Source: JAHEFT01 sp963766195 (GTDB lineage Bacteria > Pseudomonadota > Gammaproteobacteria > Xanthomonadales > SZUA-36). Taken from it: a stretch of DNA of 64,000 nucleotides. Of the stretch, positions 49,108 through 59,414 are shown one piece after another. The DNA lies in assembly GCA_963766195.1 (NCBI GenBank), contig CAVXYY010000005.1, forward strand, positions 248,001 to 312,000. Reading direction: 5' to 3'. The translations under genes and the position numbers were made by a program. Position 1 is the first letter of the stretch. Each line of letters begins with the position of its first letter. The notes beneath the pieces are model-generated. The model searched no databases. It worked only from the letters and a program-made list of their open reading frames with translations, and had not been told where the DNA came from.

Positions 49108-50187
49108 ATGTCCCAAAAATCTTTAAGACCGGGCGTTGTCACCGGTGAAAGCTATATAACCCTGGTAGACGCTGCAAAATCAGGCGGCTACGCGCTTCCC
49201 GCGGTCAATGTTGTTGGCACCAACAGCATCAACGCGGTCATGGAAGCGGCGGCCAGGGCCAAGTCCGACATCATTATCCAGCTATCCAACAGCGGCGGCG
49301 CATTCTTTGCCGGCGCCGGCATGGCGGACAGTTTCAAGGCGAAAGTGCTCGGTTCGGTATCGGCCGCGCAGCACGCTCACCTGCTGGCGGAGCATTACGG
49401 TATTTGCGTCGCCATGCACACCGACCACGCCAACCGCGAACTGATTCCCTGGATCGAGGCCCTGCTCGACGAAGGCGAGAAATATTACGAGCAGCACGGC
49501 AAACCCCTGTTCAGTTCTCACATGCTGGACCTGTCGGCTGACCCGCTTGATTTCAACCTCAGCGAATGCGCCCGACTGCTGGAGCGAATGGCCAAAATCG
49601 ACATGTCGCTGGAAATTGAACTCGGCGTGACCGGTGGTGAAGAAGATGGTATCGGCAGTGAATTTGATGAAGCGGAGGACAACTCCAAGCTTTACACCCA
49701 ACCCGAGGATGTCTTGCGGGCATACAATCTGCTCAATCCGATTGGACACTTCTCCGTGGCGGCCTCGTTCGGCAACGTGCACGGTGTGTACAAACCCGGC
49801 AACGTCAAGTTGCGCCCGGAAATCCTGAGGAATTCACAAAGCCTGGTCAAGGAGACCCACCATACCGGGGATAACCCCCTGCACCTCGTGTTTCACGGCG
49901 GTTCCGGTTCCGAAAAAGCCAAGATCACGGAAGCCGTCGGCTACGGTGTATTCAAGATGAACATCGACACGGATACGCAGTTCGCGTTTTCCGCACCGGT
50001 GGGCAAGTTTGTCAACGATAATCCAAAAGCTTTTCTTTACCAGGTCGATCCGGAAGACGGCACGCCTTACAAGAAACTCTACGACCCGCGGAAATACCTG
50101 CGCGCCGGAGAGCTTGGGATCGTTGCGCGCCTGGAAGAAGCCTGCAACGACCTGGGATCGAAAGGTAAATCAATCGCGGAATCCTGA
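49108..50187 (+). CDS. fba: Class II fructose-bisphosphate aldolase
   Basis: About 359 residues from the ATG at 49108 (GAGG 9 bases upstream). It cleaves fructose 1,6-bisphosphate or makes it in gluconeogenesis. The Zn2+ His residues lie in VAMHTDHANRE, NVHGVYKPGN and HLVFHGGSGS; the catalytic Asp is in HTDHA. Length and motifs place it with the longer class IIA enzymes (E. coli FbaA). KVLGSVSAAQHAHLLAEHYG is typical. It stands alone between the kinase and metA. Confidence 0.94.
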   Translation: MSQKSLRPGVVTGESYITLVDAAKSGGYALPAVNVVGTNSINAVMEAAARAKSDIIIQLSNSGGAFFAGAGMADSFKAKVLGSVSAAQHAHLLAEHYGICVAMHTDHANRELIPWIEALLDEGEKYYEQHGKPLFSSHMLDLSADPLDFNLSECARLLERMAKIDMSLEIELGVTGGEEDGIGSEFDEAEDNSKLYTQPEDVLRAYNLLNPIGHFSVAASFGNVHGVYKPGNVKLRPEILRNSQSLVKETHHTGDNPLHLVFHGGSGSEKAKITEAVGYGVFKMNIDTDTQFAFSAPVGKFVNDNPKAFLYQVDPEDGTPYKKLYDPRKYLRAGELGIVARLEEACNDLGSKGKSIAES

Positions 50188-50235
50188 ATCATTGAGGAGC
50201 GAGACTCCTTTGTTTGATCAGGGTTAGAATCACCT

Positions 50236-51304
50236 ATGCCCCTGGTTCAACATTCAGATCTGCCGACATTCGCCCGGCTTCGAGAGCACGGCCACGAGGT
50301 GCTTTCTCTCGACCGGGCGATGCACCAGGATATTCGCGAGCTGCACATCGGCTTCCTGAACATGATGCCCGATGCCGCACTCGGCGCGACCGAGCGCCAG
50401 TTCATCCGGTTGGTCGGCGGCTGCAACCGCATCGCCCAGTTCTTTGTTTACCCGTTCTCCCTGCCCGGCCTGGCCCGGGGAGCAGCAACCCTGGAATACA
50501 TCGAGCGTTATTACAGCAAGTTCGAAGACCTGCAGGAGTCCGGCCTGGATGCACTGATCATCACCGGGGCCAACGTGTCCAACCCGGCACTGGAAACCGG
50601 GGCGTTTTGGAATCCGCTGATGGAAGTGATCACCTGGGCGCAGGAAAATGTTGCGTCTACCCTGTGTTCCTGCCTGGCGACGCACGCGGTGCTGAAGCAT
50701 TTTCATGGTATTGACCGTCAGCCGCTGCCCGAAAAACGCTGGGGTGTGTACAGTCATCGCATTGCCGAGCCGCATGCACCCCTTGCTGCGAGAAATCAAT
50801 ACGCGTTTTGACGTTCCGCATTCACGCTTCAACGACATTTCCCGGGCCCGGCTGGAGAAGGAAAACCTCATCGTGCTGGTCGAAAGTGAAGAGGGCGGGG
50901 TGCACATGGCGGTCAGCCCGGATCAATTCCGGATCATCTACTTCCAGGGGCATCCGGAGTACGACACCAACAGCCTGCTCAAAGAATACAAGCGCGAGGT
51001 TCTGCGTTACCTGAACGGCGAATTGCATGCCGCTCCGCCGTTTCCTGAACACTATTTCACGGAGCAGGCCGCACACATTGCAGAACGGTACGTAAAAGCA
51101 GCTGAAAAGGCTTTATGGGAAGACCGTCCGCTGGATGATTTCCTCGAAACTGAGATTTCGCCTGAACTGGACAACACCTGGGGTGACACCGCCAAGGCCA
51201 TTATCGCCAACTGGCTGGGCCTGGTTTACCAGCTGACCAACCTGGACCGGCATAAACAGTACATGGAAGGCGTAAACCCCGATAACCCGCTGAACATCAA
51301 ATAG
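50236..51304 (+). CDS. metA: Homoserine O-acyltransferase, MetA family (one frame shift)
   Basis: About 355 residues. It acylates homoserine from succinyl- or acetyl-CoA, the first committed step of methionine synthesis. LHIGFLNMMPDAALGATERQ is the family start, the catalytic Cys is in TLCSCLATHAVLKH near residue 143, and the His and Glu lie in YFQGHPEYD. The frame changes near 50772; one extra C separates SHRIAEP from MHPLLREINTRFDVPHSRF. It is followed after 10 bases by metY, which uses O-acyl-homoserine directly. Confidence 0.9.
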
Positions 51305-51314
51305 AGGACAAACC

Positions 51315-52589
51315 ATGAAAGACCAGACCCTGGCCATCCACGCCGGATTCAAATCCGACCCCGCCACCAAGTCCGTTGCGGTACCGATTTACCAGACCGT
51401 TGCCTACGAGTTCGATGATGCCCAGCACGGCGCCGACCTGTTCAACCTGGCTGTTCCGGGCAACATCTACACGCGCATCATGAACCCGACCACGGCGGTG
51501 CTGGAGCAGCGATGCGCTGAACTCGAGGGCGGTATCGCCGGGCTTTGCCTGAGCGCCGGCAGCGCGGCCATCAACTATTCCATTCTGAATATCGCCGAAC
51601 AGGGTAACAACATCGTTACCGTTCCACTGCTGTACGGCGGCACCTATACGCTGTTCAAACACATGTTGCCGAAGCTGGGCATCGAAGTGCGTTTTGCCGC
51701 TGATGACAGCGTTGAGGCCATGCGGAAATTGATCGATGACAAGACCACGGCGGTTTTCTGCGAATCGATCGGCAACCCGGCTGGAAATATCGTCGACCTG
51801 GAGGCGCTTGCGACGATGGCGCACGAGCATGGTGTGCCGCTGATCGTTGACAACACGGTCGCCACGCCAGCCTTGATCAAGCCGATCAACTGGGGAGCGG
51901 ACATCGTCGTTGATTCGCTGACCAAGTACATGGGCGGGCATGGCAACTCACTGGGCGGGGTGATCGTGGATGCGGGCGAATTCCCGTGGGCGGATTATCC
52001 CGAAAAATTCCACATGCTCAATGAACCTGAGTCGTCCTACCACGGCGTTGTCTACACCGAGGCGCTGGGTGCGGCGGCCTACATCGGCCGCGCCCGCACC
52101 GTGCCCCTGCGCAACACGGGATCGTCGCTCAGTCCGATGAACGCTTTCCTGATTCTGCAGGGGATGCAAACCCTGCCATTGCGCATGCAACGGCACTGTG
52201 AAAATGCGATTGCCGTCGCCAATTACCTGCAGAGCCATCCACGCGTCAGTTGGGTAAATTACGCAGGCTTGCCTGATTCCCCCTACTACGATCTTGCACA
52301 AAAATACGCCGGTGGCCGGCCGTCGGCTTTGCTGACCTTTGGGATCAAAGGAGGGTTTGATGCCGGCGTGAAGTTCTACGATGCGCTGCAAATGTTCCTG
52401 CGCCTGGTAAACATCGGCGACGTGAAATCCCTGGCGGCACATCCGGCCTCCACCACCCACAGGCAACTGTCGGCCGGGGAGTTGGAATCCGCCGGGGTGA
52501 CGCCGGACATGATTCGGCTGTGTATCGGGATTGAGGACATTGAAGACATCATTGCCGACCTTGACCAGGCCCTGGATGCTGCCGCCTGA
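51315..52589 (+). CDS. metY: O-acylhomoserine sulfhydrylase
   Basis: 424 residues. A PLP enzyme that joins O-acetyl- (or succinyl-) homoserine with sulfide to give homocysteine. The PLP Lys is in VDSLTKYMGGHGNSLGG near residue 205; DNTVATPALIKPINWGADIV and IYTRIMNPTTAVLEQR are family signatures. PxYQTVAYEF near residue 25 supports the OAH sulfhydrylase branch rather than cystathionine synthase. It forms an operon with metA and overlaps the esterase gene that follows by 14 bases. Confidence 0.93.
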   Translation: MKDQTLAIHAGFKSDPATKSVAVPIYQTVAYEFDDAQHGADLFNLAVPGNIYTRIMNPTTAVLEQRCAELEGGIAGLCLSAGSAAINYSILNIAEQGNNIVTVPLLYGGTYTLFKHMLPKLGIEVRFAADDSVEAMRKLIDDKTTAVFCESIGNPAGNIVDLEALATMAHEHGVPLIVDNTVATPALIKPINWGADIVVDSLTKYMGGHGNSLGGVIVDAGEFPWADYPEKFHMLNEPESSYHGVVYTEALGAAAYIGRARTVPLRNTGSSLSPMNAFLILQGMQTLPLRMQRHCENAIAVANYLQSHPRVSWVNYAGLPDSPYYDLAQKYAGGRPSALLTFGIKGGFDAGVKFYDALQMFLRLVNIGDVKSLAAHPASTTHRQLSAGELESAGVTPDMIRLCIGIEDIEDIIADLDQALDAAA

Positions 52590-53207
52590 GGAACCTCCGA
52601 TTAATCCTTTTTTCTATTTCAACGGCTTCAATTCAGCCATCCCCGACGATTATTCGGATAACCCCAAGATCGTTGCGGTCGCTGAGTATGCCAGGAGCAG
52701 GGGTTATCGCTTTGTCCCGGTGTCCGTCTGTTACCGGCGTGCCCGCGAACACGCCGGGAAGTCCTGGCCATGGTCGGGGAGTCAGCTGATGTTGCGGTGT
52801 TTTGCGGTTCCTCAATGGGGGGCTGGTTCGCCCGGATCGTCCAGTTGATGCTGGCTGACGAACGACCGGAAATCAAAACGGCCGCGATCGCGTTTAACCC
52901 CGCTTACGATCTGAGCATGTATGGGCACCTGTTGCTGGGAAAGCAGCGCAACCACGTCACGTTCGAGGAATACGTGTGGACGGTGGATCATAGCGCGCAG
53001 TTGCGCGAGCTGGAGAGCGGCGTTGCTTATCGGTCGGAGCTGCCCTTCTTTGTATACCTGGACAAGGGTGATGAAGTCATCGGTTGGGAGCGGAGTTCGC
53101 TGAGGCATGCTCCGATCTCCCGGTTGACCGTCTTTGAAGGCGGTTGCCACAGTTTTGATCATTACCACGAAGCATTGGCTGATTTCGACAAAGCCTTTCA
53201 CGGATGA
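52576..53207 (+). CDS. YqiA/YcfP-type alpha/beta hydrolase (one frame shift)
   Basis: About 210 residues after adding one base near 52755. From the ATG at 52576, INPFFYFNGFNSAIPDDYSD is the usual UPF0227/YqiA opening. The nucleophile elbow is VFCGSSMGGWFA (GxSxG), the acid residue lies in VYLDKGDEVI and the base His in FEGGCHSFDHY. Such enzymes hydrolyse short acyl or thioester substrates; the true substrate is unknown. It overlaps the end of metY, so it is the third gene of that operon. Confidence 0.8.
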
Positions 53208-53263
53208 CAGTGTGGCGGCAAATTGATAGGATGACTGCCCCTTGAACGAAAAAGTGTGCAGCC

Positions 53264-53920
53264 ATGGCCATGTTTGACAAGCACAAAAGCGCTAAACCAC
53301 TCTCCTCCCGTCACCGGAACAGCCCGCGATGTCCGCGGCGGTTCCAGCAGTCGGCGCAGTCAACCGCCGTTTCCTCGTCGAAAGTGGCCATGATCGGCCA
53401 GGGGATCAGTATCGCCGGTGACGTCAAGGCAGAAACCAGCCTGAAAGTCGAAGGCCGGATCGAAGGTCGCAGCGTGCAGTGCACCGATGAGGTTGAAATT
53501 GCGGAGAGCGGCCAGGTCATTGCAAATATCGTGGCCAAGGTCGTGAAGATTTCCGGAATGGTTTCCGGGGACATTGGCGGCAGCGAAAAAGTGCTGATCA
53601 CGCGCACCGGACGCGTGCAGGGAAATATCGTCGCTCCCCGGGTACAGCTTGAGGACGGCGCCCTGTTCCGCGGCAGCATCGACATGAATCCGGCCCAGTC
53701 AGCCGGCACCGACAAACCCGCTGCCGCCAAGCAACCGGCCGGCAGGCTCGATGCCCCGGCAAGCAGCCAGCCGGCAGCAGCCGGCAAAAAGCCAGCCAGC
53801 CGAGGCAGGCACGGCCCGGAAAGAACCCGGCCTGAATCTGAAAAGCGGATAAGACACCAGGGAGCTGAGGCTGAATTTCTCCTGCCCGGGTCTGACACTG
53901 GGACAAAGCGCTTTCGATGA
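53264..53920 (+). CDS. Bactofilin (frame compensated in N-terminal linker; 3' end uncertain)
   Basis: Bactofilins polymerise into non-nucleotide filaments that shape the cell wall or place proteins at the membrane. The beta-helix core is clear from residue 40 to 140: KVAMIGQGISIAGDVKAETS, LKVEGRIEGRSVQC, KVLITRTGRVQGNIVAPRV. Before the core, reading frame 2 between about 53306 and 53357 gives PVTGTARDVRGGSSSRR, more like the family linker than the main frame, so two compensating shifts are likely. After the core an Ala/Pro-rich tail runs on. The stop near 53845-53920 depends on which frame is right, and overlaps the next gene's ATG in one of them. Confidence 0.85.
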   Translation: MAMFDKHKSAKPLSSRHRNSPRCPRRFQQSAQSTAVSSSKVAMIGQGISIAGDVKAETSLKVEGRIEGRSVQCTDEVEIAESGQVIANIVAKVVKISGMVSGDIGGSEKVLITRTGRVQGNIVAPRVQLEDGALFRGSIDMNPAQSAGTDKPAAAKQPAGRLDAPASSQPAAAGKKPASRGRHGPERTRPESEKRIRHQGAEAEFLLPGSDTGTKRFR

Positions 53921-54555
53921 ATTCTCCAGCCAGAAACTTTGCAGATTCGGACGGATCGCCGGACCACCGGTCCGGTCGTTTCCCGCCAGCCCAGCAAGCT
54001 GTTTCCCGACCTGTTCAAAGCAGTCGATCCGGACCGCCACATTAACCGTCCTGGAAATTGGCTCCGCCTTGTCTGAAACGGTCGATTTTTTCTCTCAATA
54101 CAATTGCCGGCTTCATTTCGTCGACCTGTTTCACGAGCCTTTCGTGCGCGAACAGCAGGCCGGGTTGTCCGAAAAAGAGCTGAGACATGCATTCGAAGAA
54201 CAGTTCCGCTTTACGGCGGGCACCCGAATTGACATATGCCTGTTCTGGGATTTCCTGTGCTACCTTGACGATGTGGCGCTGAGGGCATTCAATTCTGCGC
54301 TGCGGCCGTGGCTGCATCCCGGCACCAGGGCGCACGGATTTGGCGTGCACCACCTGGCCATTCGCGTGGAAAATGTCCAGTACGGCATCATCAACCAGGA
54401 AACGCTCAGTATCCGGAATCGCCAGACGGCCCAGTTGCGTTCCTATCCCGCATTCACAGGTCGAAATGCACGAGATGCTGAACTGCCTTGATTTTCAAAG
54501 GGGACTCCTGCTGCCGGAGGGTAAGCTTGAAATGCTTCTCGAGCCCAGGAACTGA
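53917..54555 (+). CDS. Methyltransferase-like protein (frame shifts, start uncertain)
   Basis: The best start is ATG 53917, but the frame must change near 54040 to read LTVLEIGSALSETVDFFSQY, and again near 54455 to reach LNCLDFQRGLLLPEGKLEML before the stop at 54555. The VLEIG strand followed by LHFVDLFHEP and later ICLFWDFLCYLDDVALRAFN resembles a class I SAM-dependent methyltransferase core with a degenerate glycine motif. No substrate can be named. It lies between a bactofilin and an ABC exporter, all in one direction with short gaps, suggesting one operon. Confidence 0.5.
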
Positions 54556-54567
54556 GGGATAATTTCC

Positions 54568-55788
54568 GTGGAAAAGCCGACCCTGGACCAGTTACGGATC
54601 GAGCGCGCACCGGAAAGGCCGCCGCGGGGATGGGGTAAATTCGTGGCCCGTGGCGCTGGTCGCTGGCCGTGCTGGCTGTGGCGGCCTGGTTCTGGTTCGG
54701 CACAGCTCCTGCCATCGAGGTGCGGACCGCTGTCGCCAGGGGTTTGAATAGCGAAGCGGCAACTACTGTCCTCAACGCCTCGGGCTACGTCACGGCCAGG
54801 CGGCAGGCCACGGTCTCTTCAAAGTTTACCGGCAAGGTTACCGACGTCCTGATCGAGGAGGGTATGCTGGTTGAAGAAGGCCAGGTGCTGGCCCGCCTGG
54901 ACGATTCCAATATCCGGGCCAGTTTCAGGCTGGCCGAAGCGCAACTGGTGTCGTCAGAGCGCGGCCTGGATGAAACCAGCACCCTGTTGAAGGAAGCGGA
55001 GCTGAACCTCGACCGGAGCCCGCAGCTGGTTGAAAAAGGCCTGGCGAGCGAGTCGGAACTGGATCGCAGCAGGGCGCTGGCAGGTTCGCTGGATGCCCAA
55101 CTGGAACGCAAACGCGCCGACATAGAGGTGTCGTCACGCCAGGTGGATATTTACCGGCAGCAGGTCGAAGACACGGTCATCAGGGCGCCTTTCGCAGGTG
55201 TCATCGTGGCCAAGAACGCGCAGCCGGGAGAAATGATTTCCCCGGTATCCGCCGGTGGCGGATTCACGCGAACGGGTATCGGCACCATCGTCGATATGTC
55301 GTCACTGGAAATCGAAATCGATGTCAACGAGGCCTACATCAACCGGGTTGCGCCCGGACAGGAAGTGGTCGCCACGCTGGACGCCTATCCCGACTGGAAA
55401 ATTCCCTGCCACGTGATCGCGATTATCCCGACCGCGGATCGCCAGCGCGCCACGGTCGAGGTGCGGGTTGGTTTCGACCACTCGATCCGCGGATTCTCCC
55501 GGACATGGGGGTCAAGGTGGCGTTCCAGGAAGCGGCGGCCGAAACCGGCGATGCCGTCAGCACCACGGGCGTGCTGGTCCCGGCCAAAGCGATCCTCGAC
55601 GGCGGTGAACGTGACTATGTATTCGTGGTGGTTGAAGGGCCGGGCGGAGCGCCGTGCCGTGGCCACCGGCGGAAGCAGCGCGGGTCTGATATGCTGGTCG
55701 TCAGCGGGTTGTCGCCCGGGGAGATGGTTGTCGTTGAAGGCCCGCCGGACTGGCGGATGGTGACGCGGTGCAGGAGAAACGCAAATGA
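54568..55788 (+). CDS. HlyD/MacA-like periplasmic adaptor of ABC exporter (several frame shifts)
   Basis: About 406 residues from the GTG at 54568. A short cytoplasmic start is followed by a membrane helix (SLAVLAVAAWFWFG) reached after one frame change near 54645. The adaptor fold has a barrel-sandwich part (GYVTARRQATVSSKFTGKV, VIRAPFAGVIVAKNAQPGEM) and a long coiled coil (residues about 110-190). Further changes lie near 55490 and 55645-55690. The last residues QEKRK end at 55786-55788, overlapping the ATG of the ATP-binding protein (ATGA). It links the ABC pump to an outer membrane channel, whose gene is not here. Confidence 0.8.
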
Positions 55789-56483
55789 CCGAGAGTCAGC
55801 CAAGCCTGGTCAGGGTCAGGAATGTCGACAAGGTATTCAAGCGTGGCACCGAGCAGGTGCACGTCCTGGGCGGTCTCGACCTGGAAATCCCGGAAGGCGA
55901 ATTCCTGGCCCTGATGGGTCCTTCGGGTTCCGGCAAGTCGACCCTGCTGAACCTGATCGGCGGGCTCGACCGGCCCAGCCAGGGCAGTGTCGAAGTGGGC
56001 AATGAACGAATCGACTCGCTGTCGGATCGCCGCCTGGCCGCCTGGCGGGCCCGTCATGTCGGGCTGATTTTCCAGTTTTATAACCTGATGCCGGTGCTGA
56101 CCGCCCAGAAGAACGTCGAGCTTCCCCTGCTGTTGACCCACCTGTCGCGCTCTGAGCGAAAAAAACGGGCCGCGATCGCGCTGGATATCGTCGGGCTTTC
56201 GCACCGCAACAATCACTACCCGCGCACCCTTTCGGGCGGCGAACAGCAGCGCGTGGGTATCGCCCGCGCTATCGTCACGGATCCGACCCTGCTGCTGTGC
56301 GATGAACCCACCGGCGACCTCGACCGCAAATCCGGCGATGAAATTCTGGACCTGCTGCAGGCACTCAACCGCGAGCAGGGCAAGACCATCGTCATGGTGA
56401 CCCACGATATTCACGCGGCGGCCCGGGCTTCCCGGACGCTGTATCTGAACAAGGGCATGCTCTCGCTGGAACCCGAAGAGTGA
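55785..56483 (+). CDS. ABC transporter ATP-binding protein, MacB/LolD type
   Basis: 232 residues. Walker A GPSGSGKST near residue 45, Q-loop in GLIFQFYNLMPVLTAQ, signature LSGGEQQR near 149, and Walker B LLLCDEPTGDLD near 169 are all present. The family drives export of lipoproteins, peptides or drugs through FtsX-like permeases. It is coupled to the adaptor gene by ATGA overlap and followed after 19 bases by the first permease gene. Confidence 0.93.
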   Translation: MTESQPSLVRVRNVDKVFKRGTEQVHVLGGLDLEIPEGEFLALMGPSGSGKSTLLNLIGGLDRPSQGSVEVGNERIDSLSDRRLAAWRARHVGLIFQFYNLMPVLTAQKNVELPLLLTHLSRSERKKRAAIALDIVGLSHRNNHYPRTLSGGEQQRVGIARAIVTDPTLLLCDEPTGDLDRKSGDEILDLLQALNREQGKTIVMVTHDIHAAARASRTLYLNKGMLSLEPEE

Positions 56484-56502
56484 GGCGGGCCGGTAAAGGG
56501 GC

Positions 56503-57656
56503 ATGAAATACCTGTACCTGGTCTGGAGCAACCTCAAGCGCAAGAAAATGCGCACGATACTCACATTGCTGTCGATCATGGTTGCGTTCATGCTGTTCGG
56601 TTACCTGGGCGCCATCAGGCAGGGGTTCAGCCAGGGCATTGACGTGGCCGGCGCCGACCGGTTGATCGTCAGGCACAAGGTTTCGATCATCCAGCTGTTG
56701 CCCGCAGTCCTATGAATCCCGGCTTGAACAAATCGACGGTGTCGTAGATGCGGTGTACCAGACCTGGTTCGGCGGTATTTACCAGAAACCGAGTAATTTC
56801 TTTGCGCAGATGCCGGTCAATCCGCAGGAATACCTGGAAATGTATCCCGAGTTCCTGCTCAGCGAGGAGGAGAAGCAAGCCTGGTTCAAGACCCGGAGCG
56901 GCGCGATTGCGGGCCGGGGAATTGCAGACCGCTTCGGCTGGAAGGTAGGCGACCGTATTCCGATCAACGCAACGGTCTGGACCCGAAAAGGCGGCGAACA
57001 AACCTGGGAGTTCGACCTGGTGGGAATTTACGACGGGGCTGAAAAAGGCACCGACCTTACCCAGTTCCTGTTCCGTTACGATTTCTTTGATGAATCCCGC
57101 CAGTTCGGGCAGGGGCAGGTGGGGTGGTACACCGTGCGCATCGCAGACCCGGACCATGCGGCCGAGACCGCGGCGGCCGATCGACGCCGAATTCGCCAAT
57201 TCTCCTTACGAAACCAAGGCCGAACCGGAAGGCGCCTTCCTGCAGGGTTTCGCCAACCAGATCGGCGACATCGGTTTCATCATGATGTCCATCGTCGCGG
57301 CTGTATTTTTCACGATACTGCTGGTTGCGGGAAATACCATGGCCTACGCGGTGCGCGAAAGAACCAATGAACTGGCCGTACTCAAAGCCATCGGTTTCAC
57401 CGATGCCGCCGTGCTCGGACTGGTGCTTGGAGAGTCGCTGGTGCTGACGGTGATCGGTGGTTCCATCGGCTTGTCGCTGGCCTGGCTGATGGTTTCGGCC
57501 GGCGATCCGACAGGCGGCTCTCTTCCGGTGTTCTATATCCCGGTCAGAGATCTCGTGCTTGGCGCAGTGCTGATCGTCCTGATGGCGCTGGTTGCCGGAA
57601 TTCTGCCTGCTGTGCAGGCGCAGCGGCTCCGCATCGCGGATGCGCTCAGGAGGTAG
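56503..57656 (+). CDS. FtsX/MacB-type ABC permease 1 (two frame shifts)
   Basis: About 383 residues. It opens MKYLYLVWSNLKRKKMRTIL with a first helix, followed by a periplasmic domain (residues about 45-250), then three helices from FIMMSIVAAVFFTILL to LVAGILPAVQAQRLRIADAL, the FtsX arrangement. Single extra bases near 56700 and 57177 break the frame. With permease 2 it would make a heterodimer that shuttles a substrate out of the inner membrane. The stop is directly followed by the ATG of permease 2. Confidence 0.85.
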
Positions 57657-58861
57657 ATGGTGGCGGGGCCCCTGAACTGGTTGTCACAAATTGCGTCCAT
57701 CGCGACGTTCAACATACGGTCCCTGCCGCAACGGATCGGGCTCGTCGTTAACCGCGGTATTCGGAATCGCCGGGGTGGTTGCCGTGATGGTGGGCGTGCT
57801 TTCGATCGCGCAGGGCATATTGCAGACCATGAACAACTCGGCGTCGGCGGACAATGTCGTCGTGCTGCGCAGCGGTTCCAACAGCGAGATGATGAGCATC
57901 ATGCTGGGTGATGATGCGCGGATAGTCAGCGAGGCTCCCGGACTGGCCCGTAATGAGAACGGCGCTATCGCGTCGCCGGAACTGTTTGTCATCATCAACC
58001 TGCTGAAACGGTCTACCGGCACCGACGCCAATGTTCCGCTGCGGGGAATCAGCAGCAACGCGCTGGCGATTCGCGATGATTTCCGCATCGTTGAAGGCCG
58101 CATGTTCGAATGGGGCCTCAACGAGGTCGTTGTCGGCGTCGGCGCGCTGATCGAATTTGAAGACCTGGAAGTGGGTTCGACGATCACCGTGGCCCAGGAA
58201 GAGTGGCCTGTTGTCGGGATATTCGAGTCCGGGGGAGGGCTGGCGGAAACTGAAATCTGGGTGGATGCCTCGGTGCTTCAACCGGCTTATCGCCGCGGTA
58301 ATTCCTACCAGGCCGTCTATGCCAAGCTCGAATCACCAGACGCATTCCAGGCGTTCAAGGATGCCCTGACCAGCGACCCCCGGCTCAATGTAAAACCGAT
58401 GCGCGAGTCGGAATACTACCAGTCACAATCCGAGATGCTGTACAACCTGGTCACCGGCCTGGGGACGCTGATCGCCGTGATCATGGGGCTGGGGGCGGTT
58501 TTTGGCGCACTCAATACGATGTACACGGCCGTTTCATCCCGCGCCCGGGAAATCGCCACTCTGCGCGCGCTGGGGTTTCACTCCAGCCCGGTGGTCATTT
58601 CCATTCTGCTGGAATCCCTGTTGTTGGCGCTGGTTGGCGGCGTCGATCGGCGCCATGGCCGCCTGGTGGGTATTTGACGGCTTTCGCGCGGCGACACTCA
58701 ACTTCACCAGTTTCAGCCAGGTGGCGTTCGCGTTCGACGTTTCTCCCTCGCTGCTGATTCGCGGCATTGTTTTCGCGATGGTCATCGGCTTGCTCGGCGG
58801 CCTGTTTCCGGCCATCCGGGCAGCCCGTCAACCGGTCGCGACCGCCCTGCGGGAACTCTGA
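57657..58861 (+). CDS. FtsX/MacB-type ABC permease 2 (two frame shifts)
   Basis: About 400 residues. The opening WLSQIASIATFNIRSLPQRI is cytoplasmic; the first helix (AVFGIAGVVAVMVGVLSIAQ) follows one extra base near 57745. A large periplasmic domain, then three helices; a second extra base near 58645 lies in the region LLALVGG to SIGAMAAWW. RAREIATLRALGFHSSPVVI is the FtsX cytoplasmic coupling loop that touches the ATPase. It ends the bactofilin-to-permease operon; no outer membrane component follows. Confidence 0.85.
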
Positions 58862-59098
58862 GCGCTGCCGGTTGAATTCCGGATTGCCGTTTTCCACTAT
58901 TTAATCAACAATTTAAAGCCCTGCGCTTGACTTTAAATCCAAATAGGATTATTACAGTACGTACATGATCTACCAGTCATGTGTTTATTGCACGGGAGTG
59001 CAATAGCCGTGGAAACGGATTTTCCACGGAGTGACCCTTCAGGATGATTTCCAAAATATCTACCGCGTCAGAACGCGGCACCAAATTGGGCAAAAGAT
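58862..59098. other. Intergenic region with one promoter-like site
   Basis: This 237-base stretch contains no gene I can support. It is AT-richer than its surroundings near 58900-58960. TTGACT at 58927-58932 and TATTAC at 58950-58955, 17 bases apart, make a plausible sigma-70 promoter reading to the right. Nothing else stands out. Confidence 0.5.
58927..58955 (+). promoter_or_regulatory. Candidate sigma-70 promoter
   Basis: TTGACT, 17-base spacer, TATTAC. It could serve the short gene at 59099. Support is by consensus match alone. Confidence 0.4.
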
Positions 59099-59371
59099 AT
59101 GGAATCCTCCAGGCGCTACCTGCTCCAGGCCGAAATTGAGTATTGGCATGAAATGCTGCAACTCAATAAAAACCGGGTGTCCAGGGATCGGCAAGAAGAA
59201 ATGCGTAACTGCCTGAAGCAGGCGTTACGGGCACTGAATTCCCACAGGCTTCGGAATTCAGAGTCGCAGCCTGACGGCTGCCCTTTCTTCGATCACAGTC
59301 ATTCCTGCCGGGCTCTTCGCGGAGCACCGGTTTCCGATTGTCCTTCAACATATGTTACGGCACGTGTATAA
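59099..59371 (+). CDS. Possible small helical protein
   Basis: 90 codons. The first 50 residues are charged and helical (RYLLQAEIEYWHEMLQLNKN, then RQEEMRNCLKQALRALNSH), as in small regulatory or coiled-coil proteins. The last 40 residues are Cys/Ser/Pro rich and look less protein-like. A poor ribosome site precedes the ATG. I do not recognise it; it may be shorter than drawn or not expressed. Confidence 0.35.
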   Translation: MESSRRYLLQAEIEYWHEMLQLNKNRVSRDRQEEMRNCLKQALRALNSHRLRNSESQPDGCPFFDHSHSCRALRGAPVSDCPSTYVTARV

Positions 59372-59372
59372 T
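59344..59372 (+). promoter_or_regulatory. Candidate promoter before the periplasmic methyltransferase gene
   Basis: TTCAAC at 59344-59349 and a perfect TATAAT at 59367-59372 are 17 bases apart, 43 bases before the ATG at 59415. Confidence 0.45.
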
Positions 59373-59414
59373 CGACCAGACATTTACCTAAATTTTTCAC
59401 CAGGAGTTTTTCAC

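Noticed and set aside
50190..50215. Terminator after the aldolase gene
   Set aside because: AGGAG/CTCCT arms are only five bases with a weak T tail.
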